Positions 35,926 to 45,533 of a DNA stretch of 64,000 bases are shown in pieces (positions within the stretch are counted from its first letter, which is position 1; each line of letters begins with the position of its first letter). The stretch comes from Ignavibacteriota bacterium (GTDB taxonomy: Bacteria; Bacteroidota; Ignavibacteria; SZUA-365). The position numbers and the translations under genes were made by a program. The DNA is taken from the NCBI GenBank assembly GCA_016218045.1, contig JACRFB010000010.1:179544-243543 (forward strand), in the 5' to 3' direction. The notes under the pieces were generated by a model. That model saw only the letters and a program-made list of their open reading frames with translations, made no database searches and was not told where the DNA came from.

Positions 35926-35968
35926 GCGCGTGCCGGCGACCACATCGGGTGGGTGCACCGGCACGCGC
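35926..35968 (-). terminator. Probable terminator after the alpha-2-macroglobulin gene
   Basis: An 11-bp inverted repeat (GCGCGTGCCGG at 35926-35936, complement at 35958-35968) with a 21-base loop lies 65 bases beyond the stop of the alpha-2-macroglobulin gene on the minus strand. It is followed in that direction by TCGATTTTA. The loop is long for a classic terminator. Confidence 0.5.
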
Positions 35969-36032
35969 CTCGGCGAGTTCTCCGCTCGATCATCCGGCAC
36001 GCTGCGGGCGCCGGACAGACGAGCGTTATGTT

Positions 36033-39000
36033 CTATTTCACCGTGACGACAAACCCCTGCGTGTGCGCGGCAAATTCAGGAGCATACATCGACTGGATGG
36101 TGGAGATGCCGTTCGAGAATGTACCCTGATGCGAGACACGCAACGAGTACTCAAAAACGTGCACACCCTTGGGCAGCCAGTAGATGAAGAAATTCACCGA
36201 CGCGTCCTTCGGGGCCTCATAATATCCGAAACCCGCCTGCCAGCGATACCGGGAAAGCTGGTTGACGAGTTCGAATCCCGCCCCACGCATATCCTTAAGG
36301 TGCACATACTCCATGTCGCGGTCCACGCGGATCACGATACGCGCCGTCAGGAGATCACCCACATGCAAAGGATCCTTCGAGGTGATGGGCTCGAGCGCGA
36401 CACCCTTGTCTCCGACGGCCTTGCGATACAGTTCCTTCTCGATTTTCAGCGGTGTCGCCGCGGGCGTGATCTTGTCGAGCTGTTCGAAATACTGCCAGTA
36501 CACAGCGCCCCAGGCAATACCCTTGTCGGACTTCGTCACCACGACGTTGCCCTGTTTCGCCTCGATCTGTTTGCCGTTCCACGAGACCTTGTAGTAGCCG
36601 GTCCCGGCCTCGGGCGCCTTGCCCTCATCGCCGCGCGGATCGACGAGGGTTCCGCCCATCTTCACTTCGACGAGTTTGTCGGATGCGAGCAGATCGGTGC
36701 CGCGGCGCAGAAGGGCATAACACGCTTCGGCCGTTGCGACAGTCGTCTTCCAATCCTGCACCTGCTTCTGCTTGAGCAGCCAGATTTTCAATTCCTCCAC
36801 GGCATTCTCGTCGTTGGCGACCACGTCGAACACCTCCACCAGCAGCGCCTGCGTTTCGATGGGCGCCTGCCACCAGAACCATCCTCCGTTCTGTTTCCAG
36901 TACATGCCGAGTTCGTCGTTCATCATGGCGCGTTCGCGCAGCGAGTTCACGATGTCGCCGGGTGTTTTTTTATCGTCGAGGCGGTGCAACGCGAGCGCGA
37001 TCATCCCCTCGCAGAGGAGCCCTTTCTTCGCCCAGAATTTCTTTGCCTGCTTGCGCCAGAACTCGGCTCCGGGCCGGTTGGCTTTCTCGACCTCCTGCTC
37101 TGTGAAGTAGCTCCGCGCATACAGGTATTGGATCTCGAGGTATCCGAGATGATCGAGGTCGGGATTAAAGCTCTTCTCGCGGCGCATACGTTCGTAGTCG
37201 GATTGCATTTCCCTGTCGGCCCATTCAATCGCGCGCTCGATCATGTTCTTCACACGCGGCTCCGTGACATTCACGCCGAGTTCGCGCAGATGTCCAAATC
37301 CGGCGATGATGTACTGCGTGATATAGCGGCTCTCGGGCATGCCGGGGAACCACGGGAAACCGCCGTTGGACGCCTGCGCCTTCTCGATCTTCCGCAGAGC
37401 GGCGTCGAGCGTGTTGGCCATGCCGTTGAGATCGAAGAGCAGGGCGATGCGCCGCTTGCGTTCACCCTCGTCCTGGCCCTGCATCACCCACGGCGTTTCC
37501 TGAATCAGCAGCGATTTGAGTTCCTGATTTTTTTCGAGATTCGAGACCAGCGCATCCGTACCCTTCCACTGGCTAAAAACACGCTCGATTTTTGGATTCG
37601 AGCGTACGATGTGCGCGGCGATACTGTTCGCGTAGAAGCGGTTGAAGAGCTGCTCGGAGCACTCATACGGGTACTCCATGATGTAGGGCAGCGCCTGCAC
37701 GGCGTACCACGCCGGATTGGACGTCATCTCGAGCGTGAGCTTCTGATGGCGCAGCGTCTTCGACGAGCCGGAATTGACCAGCTTGTCGAAAGTGTACGTG
37801 CGGGTCTGATTCCCGCGCACATTGAGGGGAAGTGTTTCCGTCACCAGCATACGGTTCGGCAGCACAGGCAGCGGCGCCTCCTCGCCATCGCTGAAAGATC
37901 CGGCCTTGGCAACCACGCGGTACACGATCGCCGTGAGGCCTTCGGGCACTTTCAGTGCCCACGTAATCGCCGCGCTGGCGCCCTGCGCCGCCTTGAAGGG
38001 CCGCAGGGCGTCGGAGAGTCCGAACAATGCGTCGATAGGCTGCATGGTAACCGCATCAAAGAGCTGCAGCTTCGCCGTGCCTTCGAGCGTCGTATCGGAG
38101 AGATTCGAGATTTTCACCGGGAACACGATCGCATCACCTTCGCGCAGGAAACGCGGCGCGTTGGGCATCACCATCAGTTCCTTCTGCGTGACTGAGCGGT
38201 GTTCGAAATACCCCACGTTCAGATCAGGCGTATGCGCAAAGGCCATAAGCCGCCAGCGCGTGAGCGCCTCGGGCACGGTGAAGGAGAGCACGTATTCGCC
38301 CTTCTCGTTCGTCATCACCGCAGGGAAAAAGAAGGCGGTCTCGCTGAAGTTCGTGCGGGCTTTTACCTGGCCGAGACCGTCGTCGCCCTTCCCCGACTGT
38401 GCAGGAGCATTCAATCCGCCCACTGCCTCGTTCTCGCCGTCTTTCTTCTTTTCGTCGCTGAGACGGAGTGCCTTGTCGGCCACGGCTTCTTCGCGTGCGG
38501 CGGCAGGAGGTGGCGGAGGAGCTCCGGCTTCAGCCATGGAATACATGACGTCCCCCTCACCCCGTTCGAAACCGCGTTTACTCAATTTGTATCGGCGTCC
38601 GTAGCGGTAGCCCCAGCCGTAATTGAGGAGGAACACGTTCAGCTCCGGATACGACACGTAGTAACCGGACGTGGTTTGATTCCAATCCTCGCTATAGAGT
38701 TGGGATGAGGCAATGCCGAAGCCACTTCCGTACAGCGACGCCATGGGCCAGAACGACGGCCAGGCGAAACTGTTCCACCCGTGCGGGTAGATCGCATCGA
38801 GCGAGGCATCATACATCGAGGCCAGCATCTCGGCAGCAACACGTCCCGCGCTGTCGCCTTTAAGCGTGATGCGCCATTCCTCCTTCTCGCCCGGTCGCAT
38901 CTTGTCGCGGAAAGTGCTGGTTTCGATCGAGAGCTGTTTGTTTGTCCACGGTACATGGATCGTGCGTTCGATAACCTCGTGCCGGTAGCCGCGCACGATC

Positions 39001-42000
39001 GAAAAACGCAGGCTCAAACCGCCGCGGTGTTCCTCGCGGATGGGGATCGTGAACTCCCGCATGGTATTGTCGAGCGACAGCCACTCCTGCGAAACGATGC
39101 GGCCCCGGTGTTCGATCTGATACAGGACCCGCGCATCCGAATATGTGGTACCGAAGAGGAAACGCGCCACATCACCCGGCTGCCCGTCCATTTTTTTCGG
39201 AATAAACAATGCCGCTTCGGGCACCGGCGGCCGGCCTCCTTCAGGATCGTACACTGTGAAGAAACGTTTCAGGATGATCGTTTCACCCGAAGGATCCTTC
39301 GCGGTGAGTGTCATGCGGTACCGGCCTGGTCTAAAGCCCGCGAGCTTCAAAGTATCGTTGCCCTTGTCGTCGGTCGAGAAACGACCAGAGAGCGCCGTCT
39401 CTTCCACCGCCCACGAATCCTCCCGCGCCTCGTCCTTGAAGGCGTCGTGCGGGAAGGAACGATGGAAATCGGCCTCGTCCATTGCAAATACGTCGGGCGC
39501 GGTCAGTGTGCGGGCGCGGAACACGCGGCCGGGCGTACGAAGACGCTCGAATACAGCGCTGCCCGCGGCCTTCAGCGGCTGGCCGTTGAGATTCGCCGCG
39601 TGTACGGGCACGGACACTTTTTCGTTGCTGTTTACATACTCCGGCGCTGTGGCATTGATCTCGAGAGTTGTGTAGCCGAGCACCACCGATGTGGACGCGC
39701 TGCGCGTCTCACCATTGATGTCGGTCACATCGGCATTGACGGTGTAGGTGAAGACCGGCAGATCCTTGCGGTCGACAGTCCGATCCGGCACCGCCTCGAA
39801 ATCGATTGAAAATTCTCCGGCATCGTTGGTCTTCGCAGTGCCGTGCGCGATCTCCTTGTCGGCGCCGCCGGGCGCCGGGCGCCACCACCACCACCAATAC
39901 GGGAAGCGCACACGACGGAACACGCGGTATGTGACGGCCGCGTTGTCGATGTTCGATCCAGCATAGGCCTTGGCCGAGCCCTTCACCGTGACGATGGCTC
40001 CCAACGCGGCCTCGCCTTTCAGCGGTTCGAATGCGACTTCGAATTTCGGCCGTTTGTATTCCTCGACACGCACCGACACCGCACCATTTTCATTGCGGAT
40101 CGTCATGGCTCCGGTGAGCACGCCCGCGGGCGCGGTGAAGACTCCGTTGAAGGAACCGAATTCATTTGTGCGGAAATTCTGTTCCGCAATTTTCTGATTG
40201 TTCACATCGTAGAACGTGACGGTGGTGGCGTGTTTCGCCTGCACGCGGTACTTGACGTTCTGCGCATCCTGGCGGAGCACAATACCCTTGAAGTAGATGG
40301 TCTGTCCCGGCCTGTAGAGCGAACGGTCGGTGAAGAAGATGGTACGGACCTTCTCCTCGTCGCGGCCGTGGCGGTACGCGTAGAACTGCTGATCGACGCG
40401 GTAGACGTCGGCGCCCTTGCGCAGTGTCACATATACATAGTCGCGGGAGGACTCGGGCTCGAGTTCAAACATGCCGTCGCGATCGGAGCGCAGCGAGCGT
40501 CCGTACACGCGCGTATATCGCTGAGTGGACGACTCCCACTGCAGTGTCGAAAACTCGACGTCCACTCCCGCCAGCGGCGCACCGCTTTCGGCGTCGCGCA
40601 CCCAGAAGCGGCGCGTGCCTCCGACCAGTTCCTGACTCTGGAGACTGAGCTGGGTGACTGTGAGCTGGGTGTACGCGATCGCATTTTCTTCGAGCGAAAA
40701 TTTTTCGTCGGGACTGCAGAGAAGAAGGAAACGACCGAAGGGTGTTTCGGGCCCCTTTACATCCACCGTGTGTGTCTTGTAGTCCTTCACGTCGGGCATG
40801 ACCGCCTTCCATGCACGCAGCGGTCGTTTGCGCAGCACGTCGCGGAAACGGTCCTCCGTGCTCCGTCGATAGGACGTCCATTCTTCCCAATCCGACTCGC
40901 TCATTTCCACGATGCGGAAATACATCGTGGGAATATTCCGGTATGTGACAGGCAGAAGGAAAGGTTTGTCGGGGAGCACGGTCTGCTCGACCGCGCAGGC
41001 CACGTCCTTCGTCAGGATGCGGCTTTTGAGAGAGGCACAGTTCACCGCGCCGCGCGTTCCCTCGGATGCGGCGATCACCTCGTCGCACATTTTCATCGCA
41101 GCGACATGGTCGCCCTGCTCGTTCTTGTATTCCGCCATACGATACCGCACCTCGGCGGCCATGGGATTCCGTGCAAAGGCCGCAACAAGACGCTCGAGCT
41201 GCATGTAGTATGTGGTGTCGGCCTCCTCGTGCAGCGTGGCCTTGCGTGCGAAAGACAGGCGCTGAAGATCCAGATCGAGCAGCGCCTCGGGGGACGGATC
41301 GGACAGATGAAAGCGGAGAAGCTGCTGGTACAGGCGGACGGTGATGTACTGCTGATCCGTTTCGTCGGGCGCAACAAAGGCATGGCGCGCGAACACGTCT
41401 GCAGTCGCCAGCGCGTCGAGTGTGGTGAGTTCGAACTCGCGTGCGGGACGCGGCAGATCGGTCTCGTCGTTTTCGAAAAACGACAAGGCGCGGAAGGCGA
41501 GCACATCAAAGAGCGTCGGACGGTACTCGGACTTCTCCTCTTCCCCGACGAGTATCCGGCGGAAGTCGCGTATCGGAATGGCCTGCAGAGCTGACGCGTC
41601 CTCGATGGAGGCAAGAAACAGCGCGCGCGCGGTGTCGATGAATTTTGCCGCGTCCCAGGTGAGGAAGTCCGCATCCGGCGCGTCATTGACACGTGTGCGC
41701 GACGCGATCTCCCAGCGGTTGTTTTGGTAATGCGACCAGTATGCCGTCGCGAGATACGACTGCAGAATGGAACGCACGGGCTGCCGCGCGGTGCGGACCT
41801 CTTTCTCCAGATCCGTGATGAGTGTCGTCTCGCCGGTCTCGCTCAATTCGCCCGCGAGTACCACGCGATACGCGACTGCCTTGATATACTGCGCGTCGTT
41901 CTTCTCGGCGCGTGCACGGTCGTAAATGGCGACAACAATCTCGAGGGCGGTTTTCGGGAGGCCCTTGCCCATCGCTTCATCAACACGTTTCCACTGTTCG

Positions 42001-42134
42001 CGGTAATACTCCTCTCCGCGTGTTTCCCTGATCATGGACGACTCCTCTCCGGGATTCCCGGGCAGCCATGGTGAAAAGAAAAAGACGATTCCCGAAATGA
42101 GTACAATTCCGGCGACACGGATGATGGGGCGCAT
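36033..42134 (-). CDS. Alpha-2-macroglobulin family protein with thioester motif
   Basis: About 2033 residues, among the largest proteins here. Bacterial alpha-2-macroglobulins are envelope proteins that trap proteases. The N terminus has a membrane/signal segment (IIRVAGIVLISGIVFFFSPWL) without a convincing lipobox. MG domains follow, including FFTDRSLYRPGQTIYFKGIVLR and YTTLEINATAPEYVNSNEKVSVPVHA. A Pro/Ala/Lys-rich stretch (APPPPPAAAREE onward) just before the TAFFFPAVMTNEKGEYVLSFTVPEALTRWR block is a good bait-region candidate. The thioester site reads CSEQ with C1492, so covalent trapping is possible. Alpha-helical domain sequence follows (YLEIQYLYARSYF). The start at 42134 is set by AAGGAG six bases ahead; longer in-frame sequence is not signal-like. 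No penicillin-binding protein gene, a common partner, lies nearby. Confidence 0.93.
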   Translation of the reverse strand: MRPIIRVAGIVLISGIVFFFSPWLPGNPGEESSMIRETRGEEYYREQWKRVDEAMGKGLPKTALEIVVAIYDRARAEKNDAQYIKAVAYRVVLAGELSETGETTLITDLEKEVRTARQPVRSILQSYLATAYWSHYQNNRWEIASRTRVNDAPDADFLTWDAAKFIDTARALFLASIEDASALQAIPIRDFRRILVGEEEKSEYRPTLFDVLAFRALSFFENDETDLPRPAREFELTTLDALATADVFARHAFVAPDETDQQYITVRLYQQLLRFHLSDPSPEALLDLDLQRLSFARKATLHEEADTTYYMQLERLVAAFARNPMAAEVRYRMAEYKNEQGDHVAAMKMCDEVIAASEGTRGAVNCASLKSRILTKDVACAVEQTVLPDKPFLLPVTYRNIPTMYFRIVEMSESDWEEWTSYRRSTEDRFRDVLRKRPLRAWKAVMPDVKDYKTHTVDVKGPETPFGRFLLLCSPDEKFSLEENAIAYTQLTVTQLSLQSQELVGGTRRFWVRDAESGAPLAGVDVEFSTLQWESSTQRYTRVYGRSLRSDRDGMFELEPESSRDYVYVTLRKGADVYRVDQQFYAYRHGRDEEKVRTIFFTDRSLYRPGQTIYFKGIVLRQDAQNVKYRVQAKHATTVTFYDVNNQKIAEQNFRTNEFGSFNGVFTAPAGVLTGAMTIRNENGAVSVRVEEYKRPKFEVAFEPLKGEAALGAIVTVKGSAKAYAGSNIDNAAVTYRVFRRVRFPYWWWWWRPAPGGADKEIAHGTAKTNDAGEFSIDFEAVPDRTVDRKDLPVFTYTVNADVTDINGETRSASTSVVLGYTTLEINATAPEYVNSNEKVSVPVHAANLNGQPLKAAGSAVFERLRTPGRVFRARTLTAPDVFAMDEADFHRSFPHDAFKDEAREDSWAVEETALSGRFSTDDKGNDTLKLAGFRPGRYRMTLTAKDPSGETIILKRFFTVYDPEGGRPPVPEAALFIPKKMDGQPGDVARFLFGTTYSDARVLYQIEHRGRIVSQEWLSLDNTMREFTIPIREEHRGGLSLRFSIVRGYRHEVIERTIHVPWTNKQLSIETSTFRDKMRPGEKEEWRITLKGDSAGRVAAEMLASMYDASLDAIYPHGWNSFAWPSFWPMASLYGSGFGIASSQLYSEDWNQTTSGYYVSYPELNVFLLNYGWGYRYGRRYKLSKRGFERGEGDVMYSMAEAGAPPPPPAAAREEAVADKALRLSDEKKKDGENEAVGGLNAPAQSGKGDDGLGQVKARTNFSETAFFFPAVMTNEKGEYVLSFTVPEALTRWRLMAFAHTPDLNVGYFEHRSVTQKELMVMPNAPRFLREGDAIVFPVKISNLSDTTLEGTAKLQLFDAVTMQPIDALFGLSDALRPFKAAQGASAAITWALKVPEGLTAIVYRVVAKAGSFSDGEEAPLPVLPNRMLVTETLPLNVRGNQTRTYTFDKLVNSGSSKTLRHQKLTLEMTSNPAWYAVQALPYIMEYPYECSEQLFNRFYANSIAAHIVRSNPKIERVFSQWKGTDALVSNLEKNQELKSLLIQETPWVMQGQDEGERKRRIALLFDLNGMANTLDAALRKIEKAQASNGGFPWFPGMPESRYITQYIIAGFGHLRELGVNVTEPRVKNMIERAIEWADREMQSDYERMRREKSFNPDLDHLGYLEIQYLYARSYFTEQEVEKANRPGAEFWRKQAKKFWAKKGLLCEGMIALALHRLDDKKTPGDIVNSLRERAMMNDELGMYWKQNGGWFWWQAPIETQALLVEVFDVVANDENAVEELKIWLLKQKQVQDWKTTVATAEACYALLRRGTDLLASDKLVEVKMGGTLVDPRGDEGKAPEAGTGYYKVSWNGKQIEAKQGNVVVTKSDKGIAWGAVYWQYFEQLDKITPAATPLKIEKELYRKAVGDKGVALEPITSKDPLHVGDLLTARIVIRVDRDMEYVHLKDMRGAGFELVNQLSRYRWQAGFGYYEAPKDASVNFFIYWLPKGVHVFEYSLRVSHQGTFSNGISTIQSMYAPEFAAHTQGFVVTVK

Positions 42135-42366
42135 GGGTGCTCCTTCGCAATGCGATCGTTTCTGTTGTGCCGTACACGGCCTAATGTAGCTTGTACTCGG
42201 CAAACGGAATAACGTTCCCGGATTTCCGGGGTATTTTTTTGTGACCTGACGCGAACACGACACGGATCACACGATTCCGCTATTCTTCATACCACACTAT
42301 ACGCCGATCACCGGCCCACACGTCGCGACGTATAGTCTGCCTCCGCCGAGTGGAGGCGTGGGAATA

Positions 42367-42738
42367 TCAATCGCCCAGAGGCCTGATATCGGATGTTTCG
42401 ACCATCAACATGACCGTTTTCTCGGGTGCGCGCGGTCGGTGCAGCACTCCTTTCGTGATGGTTGTGCCCTGCTGCGGCAGCAGCTCGATCGTCCTGTCCT
42501 CGAGATCGATCAGCAGCCTCCCTTCGAGCACAAAAAAGAACTCGTCATCCGTTTCGTGTTTGTGCCAGTGGAATTCGCCCTGCACGATGCCGATGCGCAC
42601 AACACTTCCGTTCACTTGTGTGAGTGTGCGGTTGAACCACGGATGTATATTCGCCGCCACAACAGCGGGCACATCGATAACCTCGAGGTGCCCGTAGGCG
42701 ATCGTCATATCCGTGTGGTACGGGATCTTCTCCTCCAT
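42367..42738 (-). CDS. Cupin-domain protein
   Basis: 123 residues; a single conserved-barrel cupin. The metal-binding motif 1 reads HWHKHETDDEFFFVLEG and motif 2 includes GVLHRPRAPEKTVMLMVE, giving a 3-His/1-Glu type site. The start at 42738 is chosen to leave 25 bases after the stop of the upstream DUF3160 gene; a longer in-frame start would overlap that gene. Cupins of this size are often isomerases, dioxygenases or sugar-binding proteins; the substrate is not evident. Confidence 0.85.
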   Translation of the reverse strand: MEEKIPYHTDMTIAYGHLEVIDVPAVVAANIHPWFNRTLTQVNGSVVRIGIVQGEFHWHKHETDDEFFFVLEGRLLIDLEDRTIELLPQQGTTITKGVLHRPRAPEKTVMLMVETSDIRPLGD

Positions 42739-42763
42739 GCGGCTTCCCGGTTCAGTACACGTC

Positions 42764-45301
42764 TCAGCGCACGATGCTGACACGCCGCGAGTCGGTTGCG
42801 CCGCCCGCGGTCAAGCGCAGAAGGTACAGACCCGCGGGGAGCGGAGTGTGCATGTCGTCGCGGCCGTTCCAGTGCAGCGAATAATACCCGGCATTCGTTT
42901 CGCCGTCAAACAGCGAGCGCACACGGCGGCCCTGCAGATCGAACACCTCGAGGCGGGCCGGGCCTGCCGCGGACGTCGGGACATGGAACGATATCACACT
43001 GCCGGCGGCCGGAACAGGGGACGGATACACTGTGTGAATCAACGGCGAGATCGCGATACCGGGCACATCCTTCATGCCGGTGACAGAGGTCTCGAGCGAG
43101 GGGCCCGGAACGCGGCCCGAGCCATGTGCGTCGGCGAGGTAGATATTCACCCAGTCGGGCCGCGTGTACTCGCTGCGGCGGATCGACTCGCTCCACTGCT
43201 CGTCGTCGAGGCGCTTGAAATTCGTGGTGGTGTGTTCGTGGTAACTCATCATCGCGCCGGTGTACACCACCGTACCACCGTTCTGTGACGGTGCGACGGC
43301 GAAGCCCAGATTCACCTTCCCAGTGCCCGCATGCAGCACCCAGCCGACGGGATTGCCTGCCTCATCGGTCGGCGCGGTGTGCACGTCGGCCACGATGAAG
43401 TCGTGATCGGTGATGTCGCGCTGGAAGAACAGTTTCTGGTACCAGCCGTCATATGCGGGTGCGCAACCGCGCATGACGCGGAAGAGCATGCTCTGAATAA
43501 ACGTGTATTCACCCTCCAGAAGAGGGGTGCCCGCAAGCTCCTTCTCTGCAATCACACGCAGGGTGTCCATCGTGCCCTGCATACGTTTGAAGTACTGCGC
43601 GATGTAGTCGAGTTTCTTCGTCCTGTACAGGGCCTCGGCATTGCGCGCAAACACGGCCAGGCGGCTGTAGAGAGCGGGATACGGCTCAACATATCCTTCA
43701 GGGAAGGAGCAGGTGACTCCGCCGCTGTACGACTGTTTTGCATACAGGATATTGTCGTGACGAAGCTGCGCCCACGAGGCGAGCTGCGTGTTCATCTTCT
43801 GCTGCCACCATGCGGCGGTGTGCATAAACGGCGGCAGCCCTTCGAGGGACGCGGGAGGATTGAGCGCGCGTACCGCGTCGAGCCAGGTGTTGTAGAGCGA
43901 GGAAGTCCAGAACGACGCGTCGTATGCGTCGATGAGGTAGCGCAGCGACGTGAGATTGGGCGCGTAGTGGAAACGCGCCATGTCGTCCTGCAGGAACTGC
44001 GCGGCGGCGTCATTGCCCAGGGCAAAGAGCGCGTCCAGCGGCTTCGGCAGCATGCGGCGCACCTTCTGTCCGTCCTTCAGGATTTTATCATAGACCACAT
44101 TCCCGAACACATAGGAATCGATGATGAAGCGCTGGCCGAGAAGCAGAAAGGCGGACGGCGGCGCGATCTGTTCGGGAGCGAACGGATCGGACATCAGTAT
44201 CTGCGAATTGATACGCTGACCCGCAAACGGCTTGGTTGCAAGCACGGCCTGCAGCGAGCGGACGACATTCATGTCGAGCAGCGAGGCGGCCGATGAAAAA
44301 CCGGTTTCGTTTTGTAATTCGTCGAGCTGCGCCGCGCCGACATTGTCGCTCTCGCCGACGAGAAAGGCGAGGAAGTCGTCGATCTCGTTCAATGTCGCGA
44401 GGGAGGTGCCGCGGTCAAGCGCCTCGCGCACGAGGTAGGAGGCGATGATCTGGCGCTGGATATCCTCGTCGGTGGGTGTGAAGGGCCCCTGCTCCACGGG
44501 TTTGGTGAGCATAAACTCGGTGCGGCCGAGCCATATCATGCTCCGGAAATAGCGGCCGAGTTGCATGCTCCGCGTGTAGTGACCGCGGATGGTGAACTGG
44601 CTGAAATCGAGCGTGCGCGGGGTGCCGCTGAACAGGGTGACATCGGCCGGCGCGAGGGCCTCGATACGTGTCAGAATATCGGATACGGGGGTCTTGTTTT
44701 CGGGATAGAACGGAGCGACATCAGTTCCGAGTAGCAGACGGCGCGCGACGGTGAGGTAGAGGTCCACGTCGCGCAGCGGCGCGCGCATTCCATCCATGCC
44801 CGTGTAGGAGGATTCGAGTCCGGGCAGCGCCTGCGTGTGCAGCGCCGCGAGCAGCGACTCGAGCCGGGGGATCAGGTACTGCATTTCCGTGGCGATGAGT
44901 ATCTCGTCGTACGACATGTGCACGGCATGCAGAATGGCGTCACTTGTCACGAACACGGGCATGTCCTTTACCCAGGCATCGCCGTAGGCGTCGCCGAAGG
45001 AGTCGAAGGACAGGCGCTCCGTCACGAGGAAGCCGTTGCGGTCCAGCAGATCGCGCTCGTCATCGGTGAGCCGGTACTTGATCAGCACGGAATCGAGATA
45101 GCGCGGTGTTGCAGCGGCAGCGCGCTTCTGGAACAGCGGCGCGGGATACTCCGCGCGGACCGAGGATCCGGTGGCGGAGGCATGCGAGGCCAGATACGAT
45201 TTGTATGCAGCGACATCAAAAGGCGCCTGCGCCTTTACGGCCAGGACCGCGGCAAGGAAGAGACAACCAGCAATACCCGCGCGCCGGAACACATGTTTCA
45301 T
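42764..45301 (-). CDS. DUF3160 exported protein with T9SS sorting tail
   Basis: 845 residues. A signal peptide ends near VLAVKAQ. A large DUF3160 domain fills most of the length; family features include VFVTSDAILHAVHMSYDEIL, RRLLLGTDVAPFYPE, a central FAGQRINSQILMSDPF and PSQNGGTVVYTGAMMSYHEHTT. The C-terminal 80 residues (YPSPVPAAGSVISFHVP, FDLQGRRVRSL, then LYLLRLTAGG and VSIVR) are a type IX secretion sorting domain. GAGG before ATG 45301 favours that start over the ATG 12 bases upstream. DUF3160 proteins are secreted; their activity is not established. Confidence 0.87.
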   Translation of the reverse strand: MKHVFRRAGIAGCLFLAAVLAVKAQAPFDVAAYKSYLASHASATGSSVRAEYPAPLFQKRAAAATPRYLDSVLIKYRLTDDERDLLDRNGFLVTERLSFDSFGDAYGDAWVKDMPVFVTSDAILHAVHMSYDEILIATEMQYLIPRLESLLAALHTQALPGLESSYTGMDGMRAPLRDVDLYLTVARRLLLGTDVAPFYPENKTPVSDILTRIEALAPADVTLFSGTPRTLDFSQFTIRGHYTRSMQLGRYFRSMIWLGRTEFMLTKPVEQGPFTPTDEDIQRQIIASYLVREALDRGTSLATLNEIDDFLAFLVGESDNVGAAQLDELQNETGFSSAASLLDMNVVRSLQAVLATKPFAGQRINSQILMSDPFAPEQIAPPSAFLLLGQRFIIDSYVFGNVVYDKILKDGQKVRRMLPKPLDALFALGNDAAAQFLQDDMARFHYAPNLTSLRYLIDAYDASFWTSSLYNTWLDAVRALNPPASLEGLPPFMHTAAWWQQKMNTQLASWAQLRHDNILYAKQSYSGGVTCSFPEGYVEPYPALYSRLAVFARNAEALYRTKKLDYIAQYFKRMQGTMDTLRVIAEKELAGTPLLEGEYTFIQSMLFRVMRGCAPAYDGWYQKLFFQRDITDHDFIVADVHTAPTDEAGNPVGWVLHAGTGKVNLGFAVAPSQNGGTVVYTGAMMSYHEHTTTNFKRLDDEQWSESIRRSEYTRPDWVNIYLADAHGSGRVPGPSLETSVTGMKDVPGIAISPLIHTVYPSPVPAAGSVISFHVPTSAAGPARLEVFDLQGRRVRSLFDGETNAGYYSLHWNGRDDMHTPLPAGLYLLRLTAGGATDSRRVSIVR

Positions 45302-45533
45302 AACGGACCTCATTTTATGAATCGAACAATATTAGCGAAAGCGCCGTGCCGCCACAATGCAAAAGTCTATACTCAGGAAAGACAAGGATGGGACAGCACA
45401 CGTTACAGAGCGGATCCACAGGCGCATCACATTGCCTCTTCTCCTCGAATTCTCTACTTTGGACGACCCACCGGCGGGTCCCAGCATCCGCCACATCCAC
45501 CGCACAGTTCATCACCCAATTCGAGGATCGCGT

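Noticed and set aside
35949..38195. A 748-codon open frame on the plus strand opposite the alpha-2-macroglobulin gene
   Set aside because: It mirrors the codon structure of the real minus-strand gene and has no recognisable domain, signal or start; high GC makes such antisense frames common.
39843..41594. A 583-codon plus-strand open frame opposite the same gene
   Set aside because: Antisense shadow of the thioester protein; His/Arg-rich nonsense composition and no homologous motif.
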